64,000 nucleotides of DNA from positions 310,001 through 374,000 of the forward strand of contig QXEO01000243.1 of assembly GCA_007115705.1 (NCBI GenBank), written 5' to 3'. Positions 43,584 through 53,390 of the stretch are shown here, in pieces. The notes below the pieces were generated by a model. The model was not told the DNA's origin, did no database searches, and saw nothing but the letters and a program-made list of their open reading frames with translations. Within the stretch, counting starts at the first letter, position 1. Each line of letters opens with the position of its first letter. Made by a program: the position numbers and the translations under genes. This DNA is from Dactylis glomerata. Lineage: Eukaryota; Streptophyta; Magnoliopsida; Poales; Poaceae.

Positions 43584-44340
43584 GGCACAGAGAGCCGCTA
43601 TGCGCTCGCTCAACGCCACCGTGCCAAAAATCCGCCAGTACGTCCGATGGTCCGAAGTACCGGTGCACTGGAGCCGCGATGATCATCCAGAGCACATCCC
43701 AGAGGGATATTATGCCATGGTGGTATGCCCTGTGATCCACGGCTACGAGTTCTCCAAATGCTTAATGGATGGCGGCAGCAGCCTGAACATCATGTACGTG
43801 GAAACTCTGACAAAACTTGGCCTGACCAAAACCCAACTCCGCCATAGTGCGGTCACCTTTTATGGAGTGGTTCCTGGTCGCCAAGCCAAGTCCCTCGGGT
43901 CCATCACACTCAAGGTTGCCTTCGGTAGTGAGGAAAATTACCGTGAAGAGCCTATAACCTTTGAGGTAGTCCCGTTCAAAAGCACATACCACGTGATCTT
44001 TGGTCGCCCCACTTTCCACAGCTTCCATGCCAGGCCCTGTTACATCTACAACCAGCTGAAGATGCCAGTACCAGATGGCATAATTACCGTTTATGGCAGT
44101 TTCAGAAAGGCAAAGGAGTGCGAGGAAGGAGAAGCCGCCTTCACGGAAGCAGTGTTCTTCGGTGAGGAGTTCAAAGAAATCCACGCCGCTACGGACCCCG
44201 CGGAGATGCCGACATCCAAGCAGGAGATTTCCGCCTCCCCACCCACCTTCAAGCCTACAGTGGATACCAAGCAAGTAGAACTTGTCGCTGGCGATGCCGC
44301 CAAGACCACCTCCATTGGGACAAATCTGTCCCCCAAATAG
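43573..44340 (+). CDS. Protease of element 2, +1 frame relative to gag
   Basis: The coding frame (codons from 43573: ACG GCT AAG GCA) follows the C7 run. The retropepsin core has CLMDGGSSLNIMYVETL at about 43762-43810 and VIFGRPTFHSF at about 43990-44030. The same frame overlaps gag upstream without a start of its own, so it is reached either by +1 slippage at the C run or after a one-base insertion there. It ends at TAG (44338-44340) and continues in frame into reverse transcriptase. Confidence 0.85.
   Translation, partial: PTAKAQRAAMRSLNATVPKIRQYVRWSEVPVHWSRDDHPEHIPEGYYAMVVCPVIHGYEFSKCLMDGGSSLNIMYVETLTKLGLTKTQLRHSAVTFYGVVPGRQAKSLGSITLKVAFGSEENYREEPITFEVVPFKSTYHVIFGRPTFHSFHARPCYIYNQLKMPVPDGIITVYGSFRKAKECEEGEAAFTEAVFFGEEFKEIHAATDPAEMPTSKQEISASPPTFKPTVDTKQVELVAGDAAKTTSIGTNLSPK
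44338..44340 (+). other. In-frame amber codon between protease and reverse transcriptase
   Basis: Context Ser-Pro-Lys-TAG-Glu-Ser-Ala-Leu-Val, the same as at 1053 in element 1, including the 15 bases after the stop. The frame continues to ATG 44404 and beyond. Confidence 0.8.
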
Positions 44341-47300
44341 GAAAGCGCGCTCGTCGAGTTCCTCCGTGAGAACCGGGACATCTTCACATGGCAGCCATCT
44401 GACATGACAGGTGTACCTAGGGAACTCGCCGAGCACGCTCTGCAGATAATTCCTGGCTCCAAGCCAATAAGACAAGCCATGAGACGCTTCGGAGATGAAA
44501 AGCGCCGCGCCATAGCAAAGGAAATTTCCAAGCTGTTGAAAGCAGGCTTCATCAAGGAAGTAATCCATACTAAGTGGGTGGCAAATCCTGTGCTAGTTCC
44601 TAAGAAAAACACCAAAGTTCTGCGCATGTGTGTAGATTACACTGGCCTGAACAAAGCGTGTCCAAAGGACCCTTTTCCCTCGCCTCGCATTGACCAAGTC
44701 ATTGACTCGACGGCGAGATCGGAGCTGCTGTGTTTCTTAGATGCCTACTCAGGATACCACCAGATCAAGATGAAAAAGTCCGATCAGCTCGCTACGTCGT
44801 TCGTAACACCTTATGGCACATATTGCTATGTGACAATACCATTTGGTCTGAAAAATGCAGGAGCAACGTATCAGCGCACTATGCAAAAGTGCCTGGCGGA
44901 TCAAATCGGACGAAACATCCACGCATACGTGGACGACATCGCCGTTATGTCTAAAAAGCAAGATGGCCTTATAGCGGATTTGCAAGAGACCTTCGACAAC
45001 CTAAGGAAGTACAACATGATGCTTAACCCCACGAAGTGCGTATTCGGGGTACCAGCTGGACAACTTCTAGGATTCATTGTCTCCCACCGCGGAATTGAGG
45101 TTAACCCGGAGAAGATCAAGGCAATCCTCGACATCTCCCGGCCCATAGATCTAAAAGATGTACATCGACTCACAGGCTGCATGGCAGCAGTGAGCAGATT
45201 CATCAGTCGTCTTGGTGAGAAGGCTTTGCCACTCTACAAGCTGATGAAGAAATCAGACGAATTCGTCTGGACCGATGAGGCAGACGCTGCGCTTAAGGAT
45301 CTGAAGAGAGTGTTATCCACTGCACCAGTCCTAGCGGCTCCCAAAGACCAGGAACCCATGTTACTATACATGGCGGCAACTAACAGGGTGGTCAGCATCA
45401 TCATCGTGGTAGAGCGTAAGGAAGAAGCGCAGGAGTATGGCGTACATCGACCAGTCTACTATGTCAGCGAGGTCCTGACGGAATCCAAGCAGCGCTACCC
45501 TCACTACCAAAAGTTGGCATACGGAGTTTTCCTAGCTTCTCGTAAGTTAAGGCATTACTTCTATGACCATAAAATCACAGTGGTCAGCAAGGCCCCACTG
45601 AAGGACATTATCAACAACAGCGATGCAACAGGAAGAGTTGCAAAGTGGGGCATTGAATTGGCCTCTTTCGACATCGACTACAAGCCTCGCACCGCCATCA
45701 AGTCTCAGGCTTTGGCGGAATTTATGGTGGATTGGAAGGAAGTGCAGGAAACTACGCCCGTCCCAGAACCAGAGCATTGGGTGATGCACTTTGATGGTTC
45801 AAAGCTGCTACACGGCTCGGGGGCTGGAGTGACACCTAAATCTCCCAAGGGAGATGAGCTAAGCTATGTTCTCCAGATCCACTTCCCCACCACCAACAAC
45901 ATCGCGGAGTATGAAGCACTACTGCACGGGCTACGTGTCGCAAAGGAGATCGGCGTACAACACATTATGTGTTGCAGAGATTCTGACCTTGTCGCCCAGC
46001 AGGTGGCTGGCACATACAAAGCTCGGAACGAAGTTATGGCGGCATACAGAGATGAAGTGGACGAGATGGCAAAAAGTTTCCTCGGGTACGATATCAAGCA
46101 CGTACGGCGAGAAGATAACATGGCGGCCGATACCTTGTCCAAACTAGGATCTAGCCGTAAGGCAGTTCCGCCAGGTGTATTCCTCGAGCATCTGCGCGTA
46201 CCATCGGTAAAGATGGTGGATCCAGAAAATCCGGAACTAGCAAGCTCCCCCGCTATGGCGGTTTTGCCTAGCAATCCGCCATGGGCAGAGCCCTACCTGG
46301 AATATCTGATGAACAAGAAGCTACCCGAAGACGAAGTCCAAAAGAGACAAATCGAGCGTAGAGCCAAAGCGTACACCATCATAGATGGCCAGCTCTACAA
46401 ACGAAGCACCTCGGGAGTTTTCATGAAGTGCATATCCCAAGTGGATGGAATCGAAATACTAAGAGAGATCCATGAAGGCGAATGTGGGCATCACGCCGCC
46501 GCCGGATCCCTAGTAGCTAAAGCATTCCGCCATGGATTTTACTGGCCAACAGCCAAAGCAGATGCAGACCGTATCGTGGAGCTCTGCCACGGTTGCCAGA
46601 TGTACTCCAAGCAAACCCATATGCCCGCCACAGCACCGCATACGATACCTATAACCTGGCCTTTTGCAGTCTGGGGGCTGGACATGGTGGGTCCGCTAAA
46701 AACAGCACCTTTGGGATTTACGCACCTCCTGGTAGCGGTAGACAAATTCACGAAGTGGGTGGAAGCTAAGCCCATCAGAAAGCTTGATGGCAAAACCGCC
46801 CTTAAATTTGTCAAGGACATTGTGGTTAGATTCGGCATCCCACATAGCATCATCACCGACAATGGCACTAACTTGTCTCAGGGAGAAGTTGAAGAATACT
46901 GCCATCACAACGGAATCCGCCTCGACCTAGCATCTGTCGCACATCCACAGTCTAATGGCCAAGTTGAGCGGACCAACGGACTAATCATGTCAGGGATCAA
47001 GCCACGCCTAGAAGCACCGCTACACAGAGCAGCTGGAGCCTGGGCAGAAGAGTTGCCATCTGTGCTATGGAGTCTACGAACCACGCCAAACAGATCAACT
47101 GGCCTTACCCCTTTCTTTTTAGTCTACGGAGCAGAGGCAATCCTGCCAAGTGATGTTCAGTACGATTCTCCAAGAGTCGAGGCCTACAAGGAAGAAGATG
47201 CAGAAGCATCCAGACAACTATCCGTGGACCTGCTGGAACAAGAACGAGACCTAGCAGCCCAGAGATCCACCATCTACCAGCAGAATCTCCGCCGCTATCA

Positions 47301-47565
47301 CAGCCGGCGAGTTCGCCAATGCTTGTTCAAAGAGGGTGACCTGGTGCTGCGCCTCAAACAGCAGAAGTCCCACAAGCTATCCCCGCCTTGGGAAGGACCC
47401 TTCGTCATCAGCAAAGCTCTACTGAATGGTTCCTACTACCTCGTTGATATTCGCGAGTTAGATAAGCAACCCAGTAAGAAGCGCAAGCGAAGAGACCCTG
47501 ATGATATCTATGACGAGACAGATCGTCCATGGAACATCGCACATCTACATCCTTTCTACACTTAG
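44341..47565 (+). CDS. Element 2 pol: reverse transcriptase, RNase H, archaeal-type RNase H, integrase; intact
   Basis: From ATG 44404 it is 1053 residues with no defect. Reverse transcriptase YVDD at about residues 175-178; Gypsy RNase H about 330-450; second RNase H from HFDGS (about 461) through TNNIAEYEAL and DNMAADTLSKL (about 590); integrase HHCC module (HEGECGHH...CHGCQ) at about 690-735, core with GLDMVGP (about 759), TDNG (about 818) and QVERTNG (about 854); C-terminal domain to 1053 with the WEGPF segment and a basic KKRKRR stretch. It copies RNA to DNA and integrates the product. An intact pol suggests recent activity. The region 44341-44403 is translated only if the TAG is read through. 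Confidence 0.95.
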   Translation, partial: ESALVEFLRENRDIFTWQPSDMTGVPRELAEHALQIIPGSKPIRQAMRRFGDEKRRAIAKEISKLLKAGFIKEVIHTKWVANPVLVPKKNTKVLRMCVDYTGLNKACPKDPFPSPRIDQVIDSTARSELLCFLDAYSGYHQIKMKKSDQLATSFVTPYGTYCYVTIPFGLKNAGATYQRTMQKCLADQIGRNIHAYVDDIAVMSKKQDGLIADLQETFDNLRKYNMMLNPTKCVFGVPAGQLLGFIVSHRGIEVNPEKIKAILDISRPIDLKDVHRLTGCMAAVSRFISRLGEKALPLYKLMKKSDEFVWTDEADAALKDLKRVLSTAPVLAAPKDQEPMLLYMAATNRVVSIIIVVERKEEAQEYGVHRPVYYVSEVLTESKQRYPHYQKLAYGVFLASRKLRHYFYDHKITVVSKAPLKDIINNSDATGRVAKWGIELASFDIDYKPRTAIKSQALAEFMVDWKEVQETTPVPEPEHWVMHFDGSKLLHGSGAGVTPKSPKGDELSYVLQIHFPTTNNIAEYEALLHGLRVAKEIGVQHIMCCRDSDLVAQQVAGTYKARNEVMAAYRDEVDEMAKSFLGYDIKHVRREDNMAADTLSKLGSSRKAVPPGVFLEHLRVPSVKMVDPENPELASSPAMAVLPSNPPWAEPYLEYLMNKKLPEDEVQKRQIERRAKAYTIIDGQLYKRSTSGVFMKCISQVDGIEILREIHEGECGHHAAAGSLVAKAFRHGFYWPTAKADADRIVELCHGCQMYSKQTHMPATAPHTIPITWPFAVWGLDMVGPLKTAPLGFTHLLVAVDKFTKWVEAKPIRKLDGKTALKFVKDIVVRFGIPHSIITDNGTNLSQGEVEEYCHHNGIRLDLASVAHPQSNGQVERTNGLIMSGIKPRLEAPLHRAAGAWAEELPSVLWSLRTTPNRSTGLTPFFLVYGAEAILPSDVQYDSPRVEAYKEEDAEASRQLSVDLLEQERDLAAQRSTIYQQNLRRYHSRRVRQCLFKEGDLVLRLKQQKSHKLSPPWEGPFVISKALLNGSYYLVDIRELDKQPSKKRKRRDPDDIYDETDRPWNIAHLHPFYT

Positions 47566-48213
47566 CACTTATCTAGCTATGTAATAGGCACCTCTATATG
47601 ATCAATGAAATAAAGCATTTGGTTCACTCTTGATTTTCTTGAGTCTTTTACCTCCTTTATTGTTTATTTAGATCGTATAGAACCTTTTGCGCAATTGTGC
47701 TTTGCACTTGCATCTTTTTTAAATCCGCCATAAGTGGTCCGCATAGCCTTTTTATGTTTTGATCTCCATTCGATGTTTTCTGTGTGGATTCCCGAGTAGT
47801 GACTTTTTGACGGTCTAAGCCGCCATCTGCTAAGGGTTCTAGACGGTTACTATTAAGTATCGTCGCCCTAGCGGATTGTTCGTGCGAAGATTTCGCCATC
47901 TCACGAAAAGTCAAGCACAGAGAGCCGGATGGCGGATCGCATAATCCTACGCGTGAATTTTTTTTCAAAGTGTTGTTTTTTGGGCATGTCAAAAACTGCA
48001 AGTTGCATAAAAACAGGCCTGGCAGTTTCTTCGCACAATTAAAACCACTTCATAAAACAAGCTGCAAGAGTTCAAAAGCATTCCACTGATCCGCCACAAG
48101 CAGATCAATCACAGTGCAGACACATTCACACGCAGTTTAAGTTTAAATTACAGACCCACTCAGGGGCCGAATTGATGCAAAGTATTTTTTCCTGCCATAT
48201 TGCAGGGCACATC
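47566..48213 (+). other. Element 2 spacer after integrase
   Basis: No gene. A sense-strand polyadenylation-like AATGAAATAAAG is at about 47605-47615. It would also hold the 3' UTR of the antisense gene that ends at 48214. Confidence 0.5.
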
Positions 48214-51158
48214 TCAAGAAGATGGCGGAACCTTGGAGGACACCTCATCACCGCCATCACCACCTGCAGTAGCCGCGGAGACTGATGCCGAAGCCTGGCT
48301 TGGCGATCCTGGCAGCTCGTATGCTTCATAGTATACGTTCAGTTGAGTGCCAAGGGCACACAGTTGATCGTATCCAAGCACGTTCTGCCGGATGGTGGCC
48401 TCGTTCATCGGTGCACCGTCCTCACCGCTCTCCGGGATGCCGGAGGTGAGCAGGTCCAGGTCCATCTCGGGGTAGTGGCCCTTCGCCAAGGTCAAAGCTG
48501 TCCTGGCACCACCCCGAGCAGAGGACAGTTTCGGTTCAGGCGCTCCTGGTCCTTGAGATGCTCTTCGAGGGAGGTGTTTGCGGCCAGAGATTTCTGGAGC
48601 TGCTGGTGCAGCCCATCCATCGCAATGGCGTGGCCCTTCTCCACCCCCTCAAGTTTGGAATTGAGCGCGGCAGCGTCTGCATGGCAGAATTACCAGCGCA
48701 GCACCGATCGAATAGCATAAAGGAAAACCAAGTTGTTAAGGTACATTACCGCTATTCTCGAGCTGCTGCTGCAAATCCGCCACAAGAGCGCTTTTGTCTG
48801 CCAGCTCCTTCTCTTGCGAGCTGACAACCTGGACCAGGTCCTCTACCACCTTCTTGTAGTTCTGGCAAAATAATTTGAAGTGTCAGTCACTCTAAGAGCT
48901 TTATGCCGGATGATCATCTGCCATAACACTCGGGGGCTACTCACGATGATTTTTTAAGTCACTCTTAGAGCATTATGCCGGACAGTATCCGCTATAACGC
49001 TCGGGGGCTACTTATGCTGATTTTTTGTCTTCCTAAGAGCTTTATGCCGGATAGTCATCCGCCATAACGCTCGGGGGCTACTCAGTATGAAATTTAAAAA
49101 GTTCTCTATAGAGCACTGTGTGAACTACCAGCGCTCGGGGGCTATGCTATTCAAAAATTTGCAAAAGTTTCTCTTGGAGCCCCATAGCGGATCGAATATG
49201 AGAATCCGCCATGGCGCTCGGGGGCTACTGAGAATACATACCTTCTTCATGGTAGCTGTTTTCTCAACAAAAGCGGCAATACCGCTGGATAGCTGGTTGC
49301 TGGCATCTTCCTGGCTGGAAATAAGGTTGACGACCTCAAGTTGCTTTTGTCTCCAAAATAAACTGCCCCCCATCGGAGCATCCGCCACTTGACCCTGAAA
49401 CGAGCCAAAAGCCTTTTCGCTTTGGACGACATCATTAGCCGCAACTTCAGTCATTGGGTTGGCCTCTGGCGTCGGGTCAAACTGACCACCAGCATCCTCC
49501 ATATCGATATCGATAACAGGGGAGGGAATTGGTACGTCAGGGGTGTGCGGGATGGCGGCAGGGGAGGGCTTGGCTCGCTTGGATGACGGCTCCTTGATAG
49601 TAGGTTTCTTTCTTCTGAGTAAAGGAGGATTACAAGTGAAAAATAGCAACAATGAAGGAGGATATCGAAAGGTTACCTTGACTTGGGCAGATTGATAGTA
49701 GCGGTGTTCTCGGATGGTGTTTCCAGCTCCGCCCTGCGTTGAGCCTCGAAACGACGGGAATCAACAGATTTCCCGCCACCACCGCGAGTTCTCCCGCTAC
49801 CAGCCCGCTTCTTGGGAATCACTTTCTCTTGGGTCGTGCAGGTTGTGTCATCTACATTCCCCGCCATCTCCTGTTTGGTCCCGCTGGAGTGAACAACTTC
49901 CTCCTGAGCGGTAGACTTGGTGTTGGAGCGGCGAAGGGGATGAGCAAAGTGTGCAGGTCCAAGCGATTTGAGCTGATAAGAGAAAGAAGTTAGCTCTTAT
50001 GAAGTGCAAAAGTATCATACGATATTATGGCGGAAAGGGAACTTACCAAAGGGCAGCTGCCATTCTCAAACATAGCCATGCGGAACTTCAAGGGTTTCTA
50101 CCTAGGAGACTTCATCAGAGAACGGATGCGCTTCTCGACCACTTTAGGGTCTAGCTCCTGGTCCGAGCAACGCATGCCATCATTTGCACCAGTATACTCG
50201 TGCATCAGGTGATCGCGGTGTTGGAGCGGCTGAATCCGCCAGGATATCCAGCAGTTGATGGTGTCAATCCCTTTCAAGCCATCCACAGATAGCTTGGCGA
50301 TCCGCCGAGCCAAGAGCTTGACATAGGGAGTGGCGGATTCATCATTGACAGCAGTCCAGGAGTCGCGGGATTCAGCAGCTATGTTCTAAAAGGGAAGGAG
50401 GCCACGGGCTTGAGAAGGCGCGGGCTTATCCGCCATGTAGAACCAGGACCCTCTCCATCCTATGGCGGAATCCAGTGGCATGATGAAGGGGTATTCCTTC
50501 GACCTTCGTGGAAGGAAGCAAACCGTTCTGCAGGTTCGAAGAGATTTGTCATCTTCATAGTTGGCCCGCACAGAGAAGAAAAGTTGGAAGAGGTCTACCC
50601 TGGGGCGGATCCCGAGGTATCCCTCGCACAAAGCTGTGTAGCCCGCCACAGACACCAAGCTGTTTGGTGATATGTGGTGGAGCTGCAGTCCATAGAATTT
50701 CAGAAGATTGGTAAAGAAAAGAGATGTAGGCATACTGAGACCCCTCTCCACGTGAGATTTGAGCATCACAATTTCGGAGGGGTTAGGAACTGGAACTGGG
50801 CCTTGAAGTCAGTCCGCCATCCCGATTCGGCTTGAGGAGCCACGATACCCTCGCCTTCCAGGGCTAGGACGTCAGTGTCCTTGACATGGGATTTCTGCCA
50901 GTACCCATGGAGGTCCTGGGGAATCTGCTCTTCCTCGTCCTCTGCTCCTTCCTGCTGTTCCTCCTCAGCCTTGCCATCCGCTTCCTTGTCTGCGGGATCC
51001 TCGGCGTTGTTTCCCGCCATCTCTTCTTCAGCTTCAGAGGCAACGTCCTCTGGATCCAAATCCGCCATTGCATGGTGGGTACCCTGAGCTGATTGCTGCA
51101 GAGGGGAATCCTCCTCCTCAGCATCAGAATGGTGGCGGGAAGGTGATCCGGAGTTCAT
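48214..51158 (-). CDS. Antisense five-exon gene in element 2 (retrotransposon-associated, PF04195-like)
   Basis: Opposite-strand gene between integrase and 3' LTR. Proposed exons (minus): 51158-50047, 49972-49677, 49614-49242, 48861-48750, 48676-48214. Donors read GTAAGT, GTAACC, GTATGT and GTAATG; acceptors end TTATCAG, ACTCAG, TGCCAG and ATGCAG. Phases agree at every junction, giving about 780 codons. Exon 1 encodes an acidic N-terminus, then a domain like the 'putative gypsy type transposon' family (MLKSHVERGLS, LQLHHISPNS, ALCEGYLGI, RIQPLQHRDHLMHEYTG). Exons 3-5 give a Ser/Pro/Lys-rich part and coiled coil. Defects: frame change near 50790, TAG near 50389 and 50095, one-base shift near 48535. 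Function unknown; not an enzyme by sequence. Confidence 0.7.
48927..49228 (+). repeat. Array of PPT-like CTCGGGGGCTAC repeats
   Basis: Five copies of the core at about 48928, 48999, 49069, 49132 and 49216, spaced 63-84 bp, embedded in diverged units starting TTATGCCGGAT. The core resembles the true polypurine tract before the 3' LTR (CCTGGGGGCTAC, 51728-51739). The array lies inside the third intron of the antisense gene. Confidence 0.85.
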
Positions 51159-51353
51159 GGCGTCGAGCGAAAGGGAGGTTCCGCTATGAAGTGCTTGAAG
51201 TGCTTGAGCGAGCTGGTCCGGCGGAAAAAGCTACCGGCGGCGAGGTTTTCTGCGGTGGCTCGTCGGAGATGATGTAGCTCTCGTGGCGGCGCTGAGGAGA
51301 GAGAATGCGATGGGGGCGAATGAGGGGTGCCGGCCGGGGGTGAGAGGCCAGGG

Positions 51354-51361
51354 TATATATA
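51354..51361 (-). promoter_or_regulatory. TATA box for the antisense gene of element 2
   Basis: TATATATA within GTCTATATATACCC on the minus strand, about 195 bp upstream of the ATG at 51158, in a GC-rich region. It would give a leader of about 165 nt. The strongest promoter-like signal on this strand in the element. Confidence 0.6.
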
Positions 51362-51739
51362 GACCCCGGACCTCAAGATTCATGCCCGCCATCACCACCG
51401 CTCATCCTGATCGCAGAAACCCTAATCCGGTGACACGTGTCCAAGGGTAAGAAAGTAACTTCGGTGGTAACTGTGCTAAGTGTAAATCTTGCCCTAGAAG
51501 GAACTACGTGCCGGAATTTACGGCGGATTTCCACGGTATGATCCGACGGATCCTGAAAATCTTGCTAAGATAACTACGTCGCCTGATCCATTATTTACGG
51601 CGGATTAATAGATGGAAGAAGGAACATCAAGATGACCGCCATCCCAGCACAGAAGAGAAGAAGAGCTATGGCGGAAGTATATTACCAAGAACATGCATGG
51701 CGGATGTAGATGGCAATCTTGAAGTTCCCTGGGGGCTAC
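51362..51739 (+). other. Element 2 region upstream of polypurine tract
   Basis: No gene. The right end CCCTGGGGGCTAC (51727-51739) is the polypurine tract. The rest would be the upstream promoter region of the antisense gene. Confidence 0.6.
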
Positions 51740-52317
51740 TGTTGGGGATATACCAAATAGGTATACCAACGACGTAGTCCTAAATCAGCAAGCCAGGGTG
51801 GCCCATCAGGGGTGGTATGGCGGATTGCTTACCGGGCGGCCCAGTTGTTGAAGTTGCCACGGCGGTACTAGACGCAGGCGCTTATGGCGGATCCGGAGAT
51901 AGGCCCATGGCGGATCCGGAGATAGGCTTATGGCGGATCCGGAGACAGGCCCATGGCGGGTTGCCTTGTGGTGCACGCATAGGACTTAGTCTAGGACTCC
52001 AAGTTGTATCTGCTCCGGTACCATGGTGTAGCCCACGCCAGGGGCCTTTATAAGCCTGGCGTGGAGCAGCCCTTGAGGCGAACAGACTTAGTCATAAGGC
52101 CAATCGCATAGCGAAACAGCCAACCTCATCATTGTAATCGAGCACTTGTTGCCATATAGTGAATTATAGCAGCACGTAGGGTCTCGCCACCGTTGCGGGA
52201 CCTGAAGCTGGGTAAACTCGTGCTACCATCGTCCCGGATCGCTCCTCCGTGTTCACCCCCCTCCACAAACCGCCATACCCCTACCTCTATGGCAGATCTG
52301 TTGATGAAACCATGACA
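51740..52317 (+). repeat. 3' LTR of element 2
   Basis: 578 bp, same length as the 5' LTR. Three GGCGGATCCGGAGAYAGG units of about 25 bp at 51885-51960. TATA box at 52047-52054. Confidence 0.95.
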
Positions 52318-52322
52318 CAAGA

Positions 52323-53096
52323 CATCATATGGATCATGATCAGAGGTGAAATAATGGTAAATAACAATCTGAACATAAACCTTAATTCAACGGTTCCACT
52401 CACTAGCATCAACCACAAGAGTAATCAACACCGGGAAAGTTTCCCCTAAGAATTTAACAAGATTCAACTCAAGATGTTACAGCGGGATGGCGTGGTGATG
52501 ATGAAGATGAAGGTGTTGGTGATGGAGATGATGATGATGATGATCCCGATGAAGTCCGGTGCGATGGTGATGACGATGGCGACGATCTCCCCTCTCTGGG
52601 AAGGAATTTCCCCGGCAGATTCCTGCCTGCCGGAGAGCTTTTCTCTCTCTGGTGTTTTCCGCCCCAAAGAGGCGGCGGTGTCTATCTCTGAGCCCCCCCT
52701 TCACTTAGGTTTTCAGGTACGACGATATACACGAAGGGGCGATGGCAGAAGTGGGCCAGGGTGGCCACACAATAGGCCGGCGCGGCCAGGGGTAGGGCCG
52801 CGCCCCCTGTGTGTGAGCCGACCCTGTGGCTCCTCTCGCCTCCTCCTTTTGGCTTCTTCAGTCTTCTGGCAAAGTATAATTTTCTGATATTTTTCTAGAA
52901 TTTCCTAATCTTCCGAAACATGGTGTCTTGACGGTCCTTTTTCCAGCAGAATTCTGACTCCGGCAGCAAATCCTCCAATGATCATCAAACATGTAAAAAC
53001 ATAAGAAACAACATAAGTATCATCTCTAAATGTGAAATATATCTATGAATAACAGCAAATTATGATATAAAATAGTGATGCAAAATGGACGTATCA
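52323..53096 (-). repeat. 5' LTR of element B, second part
   Basis: Collinear with 12400-13174. It contains the GC-rich hairpin at about 52762-52818 in a less degraded form, the GAT-rich stretch (52474-52570) and ends ...GGACGTATCA at 53096. Confidence 0.92.
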
Positions 53097-53101
53097 AGCT
53101 G

Positions 53102-53390
53102 TTACAATGGTGCGCAGATGGGATCTGGCTATGGTCGAAAGAGGTGGCGTGTGCAAGCCTATGCGTGGGATCTATGCGAGATCAGGTGTCTATGCGAGAT
53201 TAGCTTCTCTAGGGGATGCCCTTGGTGGCTTTATATATGCAGCCAGTTAGGGTTTACAAGTAGTTTTTGCCTTCTACTCCAAGTCGAAGTGTTGGGCCTT
53301 ACGGGCTTCATGTATCCTTCGAGCGGGCTTCTTCCTTGGCAGGAACCAGGTAGGTTAATATCGAGGACCCGAGGGGTCATACCCTCGTCA
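53102..53390 (-). repeat. 5' LTR of element 3, outer part
   Basis: Continuation of 11470-11661 after TSD AGCTG. Ends ACCCTCGTCA at 53390, the inverted match to TGACGAGG at 11470. A TATA-like TTTATATATGC lies at about 53230. Confidence 0.8.

Larger units (their letters stand above)
39786..52317 (+). mobile_element. Element 2: Tat-lineage Ty3/Gypsy retrotransposon, complete
   Basis: 12532 bp with two 578-bp LTRs (39786-40363 and 51740-52317; ends TGTTGGGG...ACGACA/ATGACA) and TSDs CAAGA (39781-39785 and 52318-52322). I counted about 21 differences between the LTRs (about 3.6%), many of them C/T. Gag (one TGA), protease (one frame change), then an intact reverse transcriptase-RNase H-aRNase H-integrase frame. 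The 4.2 kb after integrase carry a five-exon gene on the opposite strand. Inserted in the 5' LTR of element B. Confidence 0.95.
11662..53096 (-). mobile_element. Element B: Athila-lineage Gypsy retrotransposon, complete but nested and decayed
   Basis: LTRs of about 1515 bp (11662-13174; 39043-39785 plus 52323-53096) have TGATACGTCC...GGGTCATCA ends, and TSDs AGCTG lie on both sides. Removing three later insertions leaves about 10.5 kb, a normal Athila size. Reading right to left: 5' LTR, primer site (39014-39031), gag, protease, reverse transcriptase, RNase H, integrase, env-like ORF, 3' non-coding region, polypurine tract, 3' LTR. Pol contains several stops and frameshifts, so this copy is inactive. 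Its LTRs differ at many sites, mostly C/T and G/A. Confidence 0.93.
7538..53390 (-). mobile_element. Element 3: Gypsy element, minus strand, carrying all inner insertions; left end outside window
   Basis: Its own bases are 7538-9048, 10691-11661 and 53102-53390; the rest is later insertions. The right end is an LTR with TGACGAGG/CCTCGTCA ends (11470-11661 joined to 53102-53390, 481 bp). A minus-strand primer site follows at 11450-11468. The interior is non-coding and dominated by three tandem arrays (24, 83 and 53 bp units). No gag-pol of its own is visible, so it may be a large non-autonomous derivative. The right flank GTCAT (53391-53395) is the expected TSD against the Copia host. The left LTR copy is not in view. 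Confidence 0.7.
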
